The notes under the pieces were generated by a model. That model was not told the origin of the DNA. It did no database searches and saw only the letters and a list, made by a program, of their open reading frames with translations. From assembly GCA_019635285.1 (NCBI GenBank), contig JAHBZS010000040.1, positions 1-44,563 on the forward strand: a stretch of DNA of 44,563 nt. Direction: 5' to 3'. Position numbers and translations under genes: made by a program. Source of the stretch: Rubrivivax sp. (lineage in GTDB: Bacteria; Pseudomonadota; Gammaproteobacteria; Burkholderiales; Burkholderiaceae_C). Below are positions 25,555 through 34,991 of the stretch, in pieces. Every line of letters starts with the position of its first letter. The first letter of the stretch is position 1.

Positions 25555-26493
25555 ATGGACCGCGCGGGCCCCTCCCAACCGCTGCTCGGCATCGCCTTCG
25601 TCATCGGCGCGGCCAGCTGCTTCGCCGTCATGGACACGACGGTGCGCTTCGTCGGTGCCTACTTCTCGGTGGCCCTGGTGCTGTGGACGCGCTACGGGCT
25701 GCACGCGGCGATCATGACCTTGTGGATCGCGCTGTCGCCGCAGCGCTCCTTCCGCAGCGCCAACCCGATGTTCCAGATCGCGCGCGGCGCGCTGCTGGCG
25801 TTCTCGTCGGCGATGGCCTTCGCCGCGCTGCGCCGCATGCCGGTGGCCGAGTTCACGGCCATCGTCATGCTGACGCCGCTGGTGGCCACGCTGGTGGCGC
25901 GCCTGTGGCTCAAGGAACGCATCTCGCCGCTGCGCTGGACGCTGGTGTTCGGCGGCTTCGTGGGCGCGCTGATCGTCATCCGGCCGGGCAGCGGCATCGT
26001 CGGCTGGGCGGCGCTGCTGCCGCTGGCCGCGGCCTTCTCCAACGCGGCCTTCCAGACCATGACCAGCCGCTACGCGCCGCACGAGGACCCGTTCACCACC
26101 AACTTCTATACCGGCGCCACGGGCATGGCCATCGCCACGCCGATCCTCTTGGCCGCCGTGGTCGACCCGATCGACACGCTGATGCATGCGCCGGGCCTAC
26201 AGATCGGCGCGTTGATGGCGGTGGCCGCGCTGGGCACCACCGGCCACCTGCTGCTGATCATGGCGCTGGGCAAGGCGCCGGCCTCGACCCTGATGCCCTT
26301 CCAGTACGTGCAGCTGGCCGTGGCCGCGCTGGCCGGCTACGTGGTCTTCGGCGTGGTGCCCGATGGCTGGGGCTGGGTGGGCATGGCGATCATCGGCGTC
26401 TGCGGCGCCGCCAGCGCGTGGCTCAACGTGCGCGCCGCCGCCGACAAGCTGCGGCCGGTCAGCGCGGTGCAGGCCGACACCATCGCCGAATGA
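25555..26493 (+). CDS. DMT-superfamily (EamA) inner-membrane transporter
   Basis: This 312-residue protein is very hydrophobic, with two EamA repeats of about five membrane helices each: the first begins LLGIAFVIGAASCFAVMDTT, the second near WAALLPLAAAFSNAAFQTM. Conserved features include TAIVMLTPLVATLVARLWLKE at the end of the first half and APASTLMPFQYVQLAVAAL in the second. Such proteins export metabolites or amino acids; the substrate is unknown. It starts about 100 bases after the decayed repeat and is the right border of the CRISPR locus. It is convergent with the SDR gene, 48 bases away. Confidence 0.9.
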   Translation: MDRAGPSQPLLGIAFVIGAASCFAVMDTTVRFVGAYFSVALVLWTRYGLHAAIMTLWIALSPQRSFRSANPMFQIARGALLAFSSAMAFAALRRMPVAEFTAIVMLTPLVATLVARLWLKERISPLRWTLVFGGFVGALIVIRPGSGIVGWAALLPLAAAFSNAAFQTMTSRYAPHEDPFTTNFYTGATGMAIATPILLAAVVDPIDTLMHAPGLQIGALMAVAALGTTGHLLLIMALGKAPASTLMPFQYVQLAVAALAGYVVFGVVPDGWGWVGMAIIGVCGAASAWLNVRAAADKLRPVSAVQADTIAE

Positions 26494-26541
26494 TCGTGGC
26501 GGCCACCGCGACAGCGCCCGCGCCCGCGTCTACGCCCTCGC

Positions 26542-27324
26542 CTAGCTCGGCCGGCTGACGGTGCTCAGCGACACGCCGCCGTCGACCACCAGCGTGGCCC
26601 CCACCACGTAGTCGCCGGCGCGCGACGCCAGGAAGATGGCCGCGCCGGCCATGTCCTCGGTGCTGCCGATGCGCTGCGCCGGGATGCGCCGCGCCACCTC
26701 GTCGCCCTGGTCGCGCGCGGCACGGTTCATGTCGGAGGCAAAGGCACCCGGCGCGATGGCGGTGACCGCGATGTGGTCCTGGATCAGGCGCAAGGACATG
26801 CGCCGCGTCAGGTGGATCAGGCCGGCCTTGCTGGCCGCGTACGAATAGGTCTCCAGCGGATTCACGGAGACGCCGTCGATCGAGGCGATGTTGATCACCT
26901 TGGCCGGCCGCGCCGCCGAGCCGGCGGCCTTCAGCGCGCCGTGCAGCGCCTGCGTCAGGAAGAACGGCGACTTCAGGTTCAGGTCGACCACCTTGTCCCA
27001 GCCGCTTTCGGGGAACTCGTCGAAGGGAGCGGCCCAGGCGGCGCCGGCGTTGTTGACCAGGATGTCCAGCTTGGGCTCGCGCCGCGTCAGCTCCGCGGCC
27101 AGCCCTTGCACGCCGGCCACGGTGGACACGTCGGCCGGCAGCGACACGCAGGGCCCGATCGACGACAGCTCCGCCGCCGTGCGGTCGCAGGCCTCGGCCT
27201 TGCGCGCCGAGATGACCACCTTGGCGCCGTGGCGCAAAAAGCCCTCGGCGATCATGCGGCCGATGCCGCGCGACCCGCCGGTGACCAGCGCCACGCGCCC
27301 TTCCAGCGAGAACAACTTGTCCAT
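26542..27324 (-). CDS. short-chain dehydrogenase/reductase
   Basis: This 260-residue classical SDR has the cofactor motif TGGSRGIG at residues 15-22, NNAG, the active-site YAASK and a C-terminal VVDGGVSL. The ATG at 27324 is chosen for its AGGAGGAG site; the open frame extends 17 codons upstream. It is third in a minus-strand run after the TctC and amidohydrolase genes, 81 bases from the latter. It probably oxidises or reduces an intermediate of the same unknown aromatic or carboxylic-acid pathway. Confidence 0.88.
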   Translation of the reverse strand: MDKLFSLEGRVALVTGGSRGIGRMIAEGFLRHGAKVVISARKAEACDRTAAELSSIGPCVSLPADVSTVAGVQGLAAELTRREPKLDILVNNAGAAWAAPFDEFPESGWDKVVDLNLKSPFFLTQALHGALKAAGSAARPAKVINIASIDGVSVNPLETYSYAASKAGLIHLTRRMSLRLIQDHIAVTAIAPGAFASDMNRAARDQGDEVARRIPAQRIGSTEDMAGAAIFLASRAGDYVVGATLVVDGGVSLSTVSRPS

Positions 27325-27405
27325 GCTCGTCTCCTCCTGAGGCACCGACCTTCCTGTCGTGCTGCATTGGACCATGGCCGGCCTGCCGCGCGGCAGGTGG
27401 CCCCG

Positions 27406-28329
27406 CTACGAGAAGCGACCAAACAGGCGGCGCGCGTTGCCGTGGTCCACCGCCTGCCGCTGCGACGCGCCCAACGCATAGGCGTCAAGCAGCTGGGTGA
27501 AGTGCAGCGACCGTTGCCGCGGCGCATAGGGCCAGTCGCTGCCGAAGGTGATGTGTGCCGGGTCCGCAAAGGCCAGCAGCGACGGCAGCGCATACGGGCT
27601 GCTGGACAGCGCCGTGTCGAAGTAGTAGCGACGCAGGCGGGCGATGCCGGCGTCGATGCTGCCGTCCGCCGAGCAGGCCCGCGCGATGCGCTCGGCCGCA
27701 TAGGGCACGAAGCCGCCCGCATGCGACAGGATGATCTTCAGCTCGCCATAACGCTCGAGCCAGCCTGCCTTGGCCATGCATAGCGCTGCGCGCGTGGTGT
27801 CCAGCAGGAAGTCGGCGGCGAAGGGTGGAATGCCCGGCACCGGCGGCGCCGGCAGCTCCGACGGATGCACGAAGACCACCGCCGCGCGCCGGTTCAGCTC
27901 GGCCATCAGCGGCTCGTACGCGGCATCGCCGAGGTAGGTGCCGCGCACGTTGGCCAGCAGCACCACGCCGTCGGCCTGCAGCGTGTCCAGCGCGTAGGCC
28001 GCCTCGGCGATGGCGCCGTCGACATCGGGCAGCGTCAGCGTGGCGAAGAAGCCGAAGCGCTGCGGGTGGCGGGCCGCGACGTCGGCGGCGAACTCGTTGA
28101 CGCGGCGCGCCATCTGCCGCGCTTCGGCGTCGTCGCCGAGATGCACGCCCGGCGTCGAGACCGAGGCGATGGCCGTGGCGATCTGCGCCTCGTCCATCTG
28201 CGCCAGCGCCGCGTCGACGCTCCACTGGGGGATCGGCAGGCCGCCGGCGGTGATGCCGTGCCGCGCCAGCCAGTCGGCATAGGCGGGCGGCACGATGTGA
28301 TGGTGCGTGTCGATGCGGTCGTGTGCCAT
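27406..28329 (-). CDS. amidohydrolase-family (ACMSD-like) hydrolase or decarboxylase
   Basis: This 307-residue TIM-barrel protein starts MAHDRIDTHHHIVPPAY, where HHH supplies the first metal ligands. Further ligands are probably FVHPSELPAPP, ILSHAGGFVPY and the FGSDWPYAP aspartate near the end. The layout matches amidohydrolase group 2, which includes 2-amino-3-carboxymuconate semialdehyde decarboxylase and 6-methylsalicylate decarboxylase. The exact substrate is unknown. It lies between the TctC and SDR genes; the ATG at 28329 is 29 bases after the TctC stop. Confidence 0.85.
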   Translation of the reverse strand: MAHDRIDTHHHIVPPAYADWLARHGITAGGLPIPQWSVDAALAQMDEAQIATAIASVSTPGVHLGDDAEARQMARRVNEFAADVAARHPQRFGFFATLTLPDVDGAIAEAAYALDTLQADGVVLLANVRGTYLGDAAYEPLMAELNRRAAVVFVHPSELPAPPVPGIPPFAADFLLDTTRAALCMAKAGWLERYGELKIILSHAGGFVPYAAERIARACSADGSIDAGIARLRRYYFDTALSSSPYALPSLLAFADPAHITFGSDWPYAPRQRSLHFTQLLDAYALGASQRQAVDHGNARRLFGRFS

Positions 28330-28358
28330 GGGGGTACGGGTCGAGAAGGCTTGCGGGG

Positions 28359-29333
28359 TCACTCCGGCTGCAGGCCGGCGCGTTCGGCGGCGCCGGCCCA
28401 GAGCGTCTTCTGCCGGGCCAGAAACTGGCGCGCCTCGGCCACGCTGCCGCCGGCGGGGTAGTTGGCGGTGGCTTCCAGCTTCTGCACGACGGCCGGCGAG
28501 CGCAGCGCCGCGTTCACCGCGTCGTTCAGGGCCTGGACCCGGGCGGGCGACGCCCCCGGGCCTGCGAACAGCATGAACCAGCCGGTCAGCTCGAGCCCCG
28601 GCACCGTGTCCTTGGCCAGCGGCATGCCCTCCAAGCCCGGCAGCGGCTTGGCCGAGGTGACGGCGAGCGCCCGCACGCGCCCGGCCTTGACCAGCGGCAG
28701 CAGCGGCGCGATGCCGTCCACCGAGACCAGCGCATCGCCGTTGACCACGGCCTGGATCGCCTGGCCGCTGCTGCTCATCGGCACGTTGTTGAACTGCACG
28801 CCCGCGCTCTGCCCGAGCAGGATGCCGGCCAGGTGCGGGATGGAGCCGCGCGAGGTGCTGCCCAGGGTCAGCGCATCGGGCTTGGCCTTGGCCATGGCCA
28901 CCGCCTCGGCCAGCGTCTTCGGCCCGCTGCCCGGGTTGGCGACGAACAGCATCGGGGTTTCGGCGACCAGCGCCACCGGCTGGAAATCGCGGGCCAGGTC
29001 GTACTTTGCCGCGCGGTAGGTGACCGGCGTGATGGTGGCCACCGCCGCATGCGCAAACAACAGCGTGTCGCCGCCGGACGCCGCCGCCGTCTTGGCGGCC
29101 ATCACCGCGACGATGCCGCCAGCGCCGGGCTTGTTGTCGATGATCACCGTCTGCCCGAGCCGCGGCCCGAGGTCGTCGCCGAGCAGGCGCGCGACGATGT
29201 CCGGCGCACTGCCCGCGGGCGCGGGCACGATGATCGTCAACGGGCCCGCCGCGGGCGCCGCCGCCGCGCCGGCGGTGGCGGTGGCGAAGGCCAGCGCCAC
29301 GGCGAGGGCAGCTCTCCTGGAGGGACATGGCAC
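28359..29333 (-). CDS. Bug/TctC-family periplasmic solute-binding protein
   Basis: This 324-residue protein has an N-terminal signal peptide (MPCPSRRAALAVALAFATAT and following alanines) and the TctC-like body: IIVPAPAGSAPDIVARLLGDDLG, VIIDNKPGAGG near 64-74, GSTSRGSIPHLAG and a C-terminal FLARQKTLWAGA. Such proteins bind carboxylates or aromatic acids in the periplasm, and many are orphans without the TctAB membrane part, as here. It heads the operon with the amidohydrolase and SDR and is divergent from a LysR gene, which probably regulates it. Confidence 0.9.
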   Translation of the reverse strand: MPCPSRRAALAVALAFATATAGAAAAPAAGPLTIIVPAPAGSAPDIVARLLGDDLGPRLGQTVIIDNKPGAGGIVAVMAAKTAAASGGDTLLFAHAAVATITPVTYRAAKYDLARDFQPVALVAETPMLFVANPGSGPKTLAEAVAMAKAKPDALTLGSTSRGSIPHLAGILLGQSAGVQFNNVPMSSSGQAIQAVVNGDALVSVDGIAPLLPLVKAGRVRALAVTSAKPLPGLEGMPLAKDTVPGLELTGWFMLFAGPGASPARVQALNDAVNAALRSPAVVQKLEATANYPAGGSVAEARQFLARQKTLWAGAAERAGLQPE

Positions 29334-29405
29334 GGCTTGTCTCCTGCGGTGCGTGGAATGGCGCGGAGCTTAGGAACGCAGTGACTTGCTGAATACGGCA
29401 AGAGA

Positions 29406-29422
29406 TGGATATCTAGAATCCA
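29406..29422. promoter_or_regulatory. candidate LysR operator
   Basis: TGGAT at 29406-29410 and ATCCA at 29418-29422 form an inverted repeat with 7 bases between, in the 93-base gap between the divergent TctC and LysR genes. A further GGATATC copy overlaps the start of the LysR gene. The T-N11-A form and location fit an autoregulated LysR site. Confidence 0.55.
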
Positions 29423-29426
29423 CCGC

Positions 29427-30341
29427 GTGGATATCAGATCGGTCGACCTGAACCTGCTGCCGGTGCTGGATGCGCTGCTGCGCCACCGCAGCGCCACGCT
29501 GGCGGCGCGCGAGCTGGACATGAGCCAGTCGGCCTTGAGTTCGGCCCTGGCGCGGCTGCGCACGCTGCTGGGCGACGAGCTGTTCGTGCGCACGGGTCGC
29601 GGCCTGCGGCCCACGCCCCGCGCTAGCGCGCTGGCCGAGCCGGTGGCCGAGATCGTGGAGCGCGTGCGTGGCCGCATCCTGCCGAGCACGACCTTCGCGC
29701 CGCGCAGCGCCGTGCGCGAGTTCCGCCTGGCGCATTCCGACGTCGGCGCGTACGTGATGTGGCCGCGCATCGTGCGCGCGGTGCGCGCGCAGGCGCCGGG
29801 CGTGCGCCTGCTGCTGCGCACGCCGCCGCAGGACGAACTCGGCCCCGCGCTGGCCGAAGGCCGGGTGGACCTGGCGGTCGGCAGCTTCCCGCGGCTGCCG
29901 GAATCGCTGTTCCAGCAGCGCCTTTTCGAGCGCAGGAACGTCGGGCTGGTGTGGCAGGGCCACCGGCTCGCCCGGCGCACGCTGACGCTGCGCGAATTTG
30001 CCGCCGTGCCGCAGATCGTGGTGCGCGGGACCTCCGGCATCCAGGAGCGCATCGACGCGCTGCTGTCCCGGCACGGGCTGCGGCGCGTGGACGGCATCGA
30101 GCTGCCGTCGTACCTGATGATCCCGCCGCTGCTGGACGACAGCGAATTCCTGGCCGTGCTGCCGGGCCTGCTGGCCGACGCCTTCATCCGGCACGGCGAC
30201 TTCGTCAGCCTGAAGCTGCCCTTCGCGCTGGCGCCGACCACGATCCGCATGCACTGGCATCGCCGCTTCCATGACGACGCCGGCAACCGCTGGCTGCGCC
30301 AGGTGGTAGCGCAGGCGGTGGCGGTCACGGACGCGGCGTGA
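29427..30341 (+). CDS. LysR-family transcriptional regulator
   Basis: This 304-residue regulator starts with GTG at 29427. The helix-turn-helix region is VDLNLLPVLDALLRHRSATL followed by ARELDMSQSALSSALARLR, with the NodD-like SVDLNLLPVLDALL opening typical of one LysR subgroup. The C-terminal effector-binding half begins near FRLAHSDVGAYVM. It is divergent from the TctC-amidohydrolase-SDR operon and is the natural candidate regulator. It ends 34 bases before the MBL hydrolase gene. Confidence 0.9.
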   Translation: MDIRSVDLNLLPVLDALLRHRSATLAARELDMSQSALSSALARLRTLLGDELFVRTGRGLRPTPRASALAEPVAEIVERVRGRILPSTTFAPRSAVREFRLAHSDVGAYVMWPRIVRAVRAQAPGVRLLLRTPPQDELGPALAEGRVDLAVGSFPRLPESLFQQRLFERRNVGLVWQGHRLARRTLTLREFAAVPQIVVRGTSGIQERIDALLSRHGLRRVDGIELPSYLMIPPLLDDSEFLAVLPGLLADAFIRHGDFVSLKLPFALAPTTIRMHWHRRFHDDAGNRWLRQVVAQAVAVTDAA

Positions 30342-30375
30342 GGGCCGCATCGAATCGCGGCCAGAATCGACCCCC

Positions 30376-31026
30376 GTGAAGCTCGCCATCATCCCCGTCA
30401 CGCCGTTCCAGCAGAACTGCTCGCTGGTCATTTGCCCCAAGACGAATCGCGCCGCCTTCGTCGACCCCGGCGGCGAGGTCGACCGGCTGTTCGAGCTGCT
30501 GGCCCAGCGCGGCGCCACGCTGGAGAAGGTGCTGGTCACGCACGGCCACATCGACCATTGCGGCGCCGTGGCCGACGTGGCCGAGCGTGCCGGCGTGCCG
30601 GTCGAAGGGCCGCACCCCGACGAGTCGTTCTGGATCGACCAGCTGGACCAGCAGGGCCGCATGTTCGGCCTGCCCGGCGCGCGCCGCTTCACGCCCGACC
30701 GCTGGCTGCAGGGCGGCGACGAGGTCACCGTGGGCGACATGCGCTTCGAAGTGCGGCACTGCCCCGGCCACACGCCCGGGCATGTGGTCTTCGCCAGCCC
30801 GAGCTTCGGCGTGGCCTTCGTCGGCGACGTGCTGTTCAAGGGCTCGATCGGCCGCACCGACTTTCCGCGCGGCGACCATGCCACGCTGATCCGCTCGATC
30901 ACCACGCAGCTGTGGCCGCTGGGCGACGAGATGCAGTTCGTGCCCGGGCACGGGCCGATGTCCACCTTCGGCGCCGAGCGGCGCAGCAACCCCTTCGTCG
31001 GCGACGCGGTGCTGGGGAATTCCTGA
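30376..31026 (+). CDS. MBL-fold metallo-hydrolase (glyoxalase II-like)
   Basis: This 216-residue enzyme has the metallo-beta-lactamase metal motif VTHGHIDHCGAV with H56, H58, D60 and H61, a further ligand in CPGHTPGHVVF, the FVGDVLFKGSIGRTDFPRG segment and a final histidine in VPGHGPMSTFG. Length and pattern match the YcbL/GloB2 group that hydrolyses thioesters such as S-lactoylglutathione. The start is a GTG at 30376. It appears independent of the LysR gene upstream and the TctC gene downstream. Confidence 0.9.
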   Translation: MKLAIIPVTPFQQNCSLVICPKTNRAAFVDPGGEVDRLFELLAQRGATLEKVLVTHGHIDHCGAVADVAERAGVPVEGPHPDESFWIDQLDQQGRMFGLPGARRFTPDRWLQGGDEVTVGDMRFEVRHCPGHTPGHVVFASPSFGVAFVGDVLFKGSIGRTDFPRGDHATLIRSITTQLWPLGDEMQFVPGHGPMSTFGAERRSNPFVGDAVLGNS

Positions 31027-31095
31027 CCCGCGGCAACCGGCCGGCGCGTAAAGTCGTCCCCGCTGTTCCTGCAAGACCGACGGAGGCGACACCCG

Positions 31096-32106
31096 ATGAC
31101 CCTGCTGCCCACGCCCGCGGCCTGCCCGCACCGCCGCCAACTGCTGCGCCTGGCCGGCCTGGCCACGGTGCTGGGGCCAGCCGCCCTGGCCACGCCCGTG
31201 CGCGCACAGACGGCGTCCACGCTGAAGATCGTCGTCGGCTATCCGGCCGGCGCCACCAGCGACGCGCTGACACGCGTGATGGCCGAGCAGATGGCGGCGA
31301 CGCTGAAGCAGACCGTCATCGTGGAGAACAAGGTCGGCGCCGGCGGGCGCATCGCCAACGAACTCGTCAAGGCCGCACCGCCCGACGGCAGCACGCTGCT
31401 GATGACGCCGGTGGCCACGATGGGCATCTTTCCGCATTCCTACGCGGGGCAGCTGCGCTACGACCCCTTCAAGGACTTCGCACCGGTGGCTCACCTCTGC
31501 AACTTCCAGCTCGGCTGGGGCGTGGGGCCGGCGGTGCCCACGCGCACGCTGGCCGAGTACGTCGCCTGGGTCAAGGCCGACCCGGCGAAGAACGGCTTCT
31601 ACGGCTCGGCCGCACCGGGCAGCATCCCGCACTTCTTCGGCGTGATGTTCGCGCGCGCCGCCGGCATCCCGCTGACGCATGTGCCCTACAAGGGCACCGC
31701 GGCAGCGATGCAGGCGCTGGCCGGCGGCGAGATCACCGCGCTGTCCACGGTGGCCGCCGACATCCGCGCGCTGGTGCAGGCCGACCGCGCCCGGCTGCTG
31801 GCCGTCGCCGGCGATGCGCGCGACCCGGCCTTCCCCAACGTGCCCACCTTCAAGGAGCAGGGCTTCGATCTCGTCGCCAAGCCCTGGTACGCGCTGTTCG
31901 CGCCGGCCGGCACGCCGCCGGCCACGCTGGAGCGGCTGTCGAAGGCGGCGATGGCCGCGGTCAACGACCCGGCGACCGCGCGGCGCCTGGCCGACATGGG
32001 GCTGGAACCCACCGGCTGGCCGGCCGACCGCCTGGCGGCGGTGCTCAAGGCCGACTACGACCACTGGGGGCCGGTGATCAAGGCCTCCGGCTTCAAGCCG
32101 GAATGA
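31096..32106 (+). CDS. Bug/TctC-family periplasmic solute-binding protein
   Basis: This 336-residue binding protein has a twin-arginine-like signal (HRRQLLRLAGLATVLGPAAL) and the family core: IVVGYPAGATSDALTRVMAEQ, VIVENKVGAGGRIANELV, APGSIPHFFGVMF and VPYKGTAAAMQALAGGEI. It is a second, distinct paralogue of the TctC protein at 28359-29333 and has no linked membrane subunits. A GGAGGCG ribosome-binding site precedes the ATG. It is convergent with the SDR gene, 18 bases away. Confidence 0.9.
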   Translation: MTLLPTPAACPHRRQLLRLAGLATVLGPAALATPVRAQTASTLKIVVGYPAGATSDALTRVMAEQMAATLKQTVIVENKVGAGGRIANELVKAAPPDGSTLLMTPVATMGIFPHSYAGQLRYDPFKDFAPVAHLCNFQLGWGVGPAVPTRTLAEYVAWVKADPAKNGFYGSAAPGSIPHFFGVMFARAAGIPLTHVPYKGTAAAMQALAGGEITALSTVAADIRALVQADRARLLAVAGDARDPAFPNVPTFKEQGFDLVAKPWYALFAPAGTPPATLERLSKAAMAAVNDPATARRLADMGLEPTGWPADRLAAVLKADYDHWGPVIKASGFKPE

Positions 32107-32124
32107 GCCCTGCCGCCCAGGCTC

Positions 32125-32913
32125 CTAGGCGTTGCGCGCCATCAGCCCGCCGTCCACCGGGATCACCGCGCCGGTGAGGTACGACGCCGCGGGCAGGCAC
32201 AGGCTCACGGTGATCTGCGCCACCTCTTCCGGCTCGCCGTAGCGCGCCAGCGCGGTGCGGCGCTTGGCGAACAGCGTCTTGTGTTCCTCGGGCACGCTGT
32301 CGGTCATCGGCGTGCGGATCGGCCCCGGGCAGATGCAGTTGACGGTGATGCCTTGGCGCCCCAGTTCCACCGCCAGCGAGCGCGTCAGCCCGGTGACGCC
32401 CGCCTTGGCCGCCGAATAGGGGCTGTGGCCGGCGGTGGCGCCCAGCGCTTCGGTGGAGGCGATGTTGACGATGCGCGCCGCGTCGGACTGGCGCAGGTGC
32501 GGCAGCGCCGCGCGCACCATCTGCTGCGGGCCGGTGAGCATCACCGCCAAGGCGCGCTGCCAGGCTTCGGCATAGTCGGCCTCGTCGATCGGCCGGTAGA
32601 CCGAGATGCCGGCGTTGTTGACCAGGATGTCCAGCCCGCCCAACGCCGCGGCGATGTCGCCGACGACCCGCACCACCGCCGCGGCGTCGGCGACGTCCAG
32701 CGCCCAGGCGCGGGCCTGCCCGCCTTCGTCGCGGATCTGCTGCGCCGTGGCTTCGGCGCCCGCGCCGTTCAGGTCGACCACGGCGACCGTCGCGCCTTCG
32801 GCGGCCAGCACGCGCGCGGTGGCGCGGCCCATGCCGCCGGCCGCGCCGGTGACCAGCGCACGCCGACCCTGCAGCGAACGCGCGGCGCGCAGCGCCTGCA
32901 GCGACGGCGTCAC
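32125..32913 (-). CDS. short-chain dehydrogenase/reductase
   Basis: This 262-residue SDR has VTGAAGGMG as cofactor motif, VVDLN after strand 2 (suggesting NAD preference), NNAG, the catalytic YSAAK and the C-terminal PVDGG. The GTG start at 32913 overlaps the stop of the preceding SDR by four bases, so the two are translationally coupled. It is the last gene of the thiolase-SDR-SDR run and may act on a beta-hydroxyacyl or related substrate. Confidence 0.88.
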   Translation of the reverse strand: MTPSLQALRAARSLQGRRALVTGAAGGMGRATARVLAAEGATVAVVDLNGAGAEATAQQIRDEGGQARAWALDVADAAAVVRVVGDIAAALGGLDILVNNAGISVYRPIDEADYAEAWQRALAVMLTGPQQMVRAALPHLRQSDAARIVNIASTEALGATAGHSPYSAAKAGVTGLTRSLAVELGRQGITVNCICPGPIRTPMTDSVPEEHKTLFAKRRTALARYGEPEEVAQITVSLCLPAASYLTGAVIPVDGGLMARNA

Positions 32914-33647
32914 AGGATCAGCCCGCCGTCGACGGGAATCGTCTGGCCATAGACATAGGCCGCCAGCGGCGACGCCAGAAACAGCGCCACGCCGGCCATG
33001 TCCGCCGGCAGGCCCAGCCGGCCGGCGGGGATGTTCTGCAGCGTGGCCTTCAGGCGCTCGGGATGGTCGGTCGTCACCTTGGTCAGCTTGGTGTCCACCA
33101 GCCCCGGCGCGATGCCGTTGACGCGGATGCCCTCCCCCGCCCAGGCCTGGCCCAGGGTGCGCGTCAGCCCCACCGCGCCGGCCTTGGACGCGTTGTAGGC
33201 CGGGTTGCCGCGCGTGGCGTGGAAGGCCGCGGTGGAACTGACGGTGATCAGGCTGCCGGACGACGCCTTGAGCCGGTCGAAGAACTTCATGCTGCAGTCC
33301 ATCAGGCTGTTGAGGTTGACCTCGACCACCTTGCGGAAGCCCTCGGCCTGGAATTCGCCGCGCTTGTAGAGCACCGTGCCCTGGCACAGCACCAGCACGT
33401 CCAGCCGCTGGAAGGCCGGCACCACGGCCTGCACGGCGCCGCGCTCGGCCACGTCGACCTGCGCGTAGTGCAGGCCGGACAGGTCCGAGCCCTCGCTGCC
33501 GGCATAGGCCGCCGCGGAGGCCCGCGTGCCCCAGACGTGCACCTCGGCACCCTGCGCACGGAAGGCCTGCGCGATGCCGTTGCCGATGCCGCTGGAGCCA
33601 CCGACCACCAGCACCGTCTTGCCCGAAAAGTCCAAAGCCTTCTTCAT
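32910..33647 (-). CDS. short-chain dehydrogenase/reductase
   Basis: This 245-residue SDR has VVGGSSGIGNG, the active-site YNASK, NGIAPGLVDTKLTK and a C-terminal VDGGLIL. The usual NNAG is replaced by LCQG, a mild deviation. ATG at 33647 is chosen over one seven codons upstream because of its GGGGAGAGG site. It follows the thiolase gene after 111 bases and overlaps the next SDR. Together they suggest a beta-oxidation-like module. Confidence 0.86.
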   Translation of the reverse strand: MKKALDFSGKTVLVVGGSSGIGNGIAQAFRAQGAEVHVWGTRASAAAYAGSEGSDLSGLHYAQVDVAERGAVQAVVPAFQRLDVLVLCQGTVLYKRGEFQAEGFRKVVEVNLNSLMDCSMKFFDRLKASSGSLITVSSTAAFHATRGNPAYNASKAGAVGLTRTLGQAWAGEGIRVNGIAPGLVDTKLTKVTTDHPERLKATLQNIPAGRLGLPADMAGVALFLASPLAAYVYGQTIPVDGGLIL

Positions 33648-33758
33648 GCCTCTCCCCTGCAAATGCACTGCCGGCGCCGAAGCCGGCTCTCGAGCGACCG
33701 CCGCGGATCCGGCTTCGCCGGTCCGCCGGCGGTGCCGAAGCGCGCAGGGGGTGGGCCA

Positions 33759-34991
33759 TCACACGCGTTCGATGATGATCGCCGGCGCCATGCCGCCGGC
33801 GGCGCACATCGTCACCAGGCCGCGCTTCAGGTCGCGGCGTTCCAGTTCGTCGAGCAGCGTGCCGATGAGAATCGATCCGGTGGCGCCGATGGGGTGGCCC
33901 AGCGCGATGGCGCCGCCGTTGACGTTGACCTTGTCGCGGTCGAGCTTCAGGTCGCGGATGAACTTCTCGGCCACCACCGCGAAGGCTTCGTTGATCTCCC
34001 ACAGGTCGATGTCGTCGACCGTCAGCCCGGCCTTGGCCAGCACCTTGCGCGCCGCCGGCACCGGCGCGTTGAGCATCAAGGTCGGGCAGTCGCCGATGTT
34101 GGCGGTGGCCACCACCCGCGCGCGCGGCTTCAGGCCGCGGCGCTGGGCGTAGTCGGCCGACGCCAGCAGCACCGCCGCCGCGCCATCGACCACGCCGCTG
34201 GAATTGCCGGCATGGTGCACGTGGTTGAACTTCACGTCCGGGTAGACCTGCCGGATCAGGCTGCCGTAGGTGCTGCCCTGGGCATCGATCTCGAAGTCGG
34301 CCATCGCCGCGAACACCGGCTTCAGCCCGGCCAGCCCTTCGGCCGTGGTGCCGGGGCGGGGGAATTCTTCGTGGTCCAGCGCCAGCGAGCCGTCGTCGCG
34401 GTACACCGGCACCAGGCTCTTCTTGAAATGCCCGCCGGCCAGCGCCGCGGCCGCCTTGCGCTGGCTGTCCAGCGCCAGCGCGTCGACGTCGGCCCGCGTG
34501 ATGCCCTGCATGCCGGCGATGGCGTCGGCGCACACGCCCTGCTGCGACTGCGGATGCTTGGCGCGCAGGCGCAGGTTGCCGCTGTCCATCATCGGCGGGC
34601 CGTCGCCGCCGCGGTTGCGCGGCATCGACATCATCTCGGTGCCGCCGGCCACCACCAGGTCCTCCATGCCCGACATCACCTGCGCCGCGGCGAAGGCCAC
34701 CGTGGTGATGCCCGAGCCGCAGTAGCGGTCCAGCGTCACGCCGGAGGAGCGGATGTCGTAGCCGGCATCCAGCGCGGCCATGCGGCCCAGGTCGCCGGCC
34801 TGCGCGCCGACCTGCGCGCTGGTGCCCCAGATGACGTCGGCCACGTCGGCGGTGTCCAGGCCATTGCGCTCGGCCAGCGCCTTCAGCACGGTGGCCGCCA
34901 GATGCTGCGGATGCAGGCCGGCCAGCGCGCCCTTGCCGGCCTTGCCGATGCCGCGCGGCGTGCGGCAGGCGTCGATGATGAATGCGTCCAT
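33759..34991 (-). CDS. acetyl-CoA C-acyltransferase (thiolase)
   Basis: This 410-residue thiolase has the acyl-enzyme cysteine C91 in LDRYCGSGITTVA, EINEAFAVVAEKF, NVNGGAIALGHPIGATG with the catalytic histidine, and CAAGGMAPAIIIE near the end with the second cysteine. It cleaves or condenses 3-oxoacyl-CoA in the cytoplasm. It is first of the minus-strand run with two SDRs. The 253-base gap upstream (34992-35244), shared with the divergent hydrolase gene, shows no gene and no recognisable promoter. Confidence 0.93.
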   Translation of the reverse strand: MDAFIIDACRTPRGIGKAGKGALAGLHPQHLAATVLKALAERNGLDTADVADVIWGTSAQVGAQAGDLGRMAALDAGYDIRSSGVTLDRYCGSGITTVAFAAAQVMSGMEDLVVAGGTEMMSMPRNRGGDGPPMMDSGNLRLRAKHPQSQQGVCADAIAGMQGITRADVDALALDSQRKAAAALAGGHFKKSLVPVYRDDGSLALDHEEFPRPGTTAEGLAGLKPVFAAMADFEIDAQGSTYGSLIRQVYPDVKFNHVHHAGNSSGVVDGAAAVLLASADYAQRRGLKPRARVVATANIGDCPTLMLNAPVPAARKVLAKAGLTVDDIDLWEINEAFAVVAEKFIRDLKLDRDKVNVNGGAIALGHPIGATGSILIGTLLDELERRDLKRGLVTMCAAGGMAPAIIIERV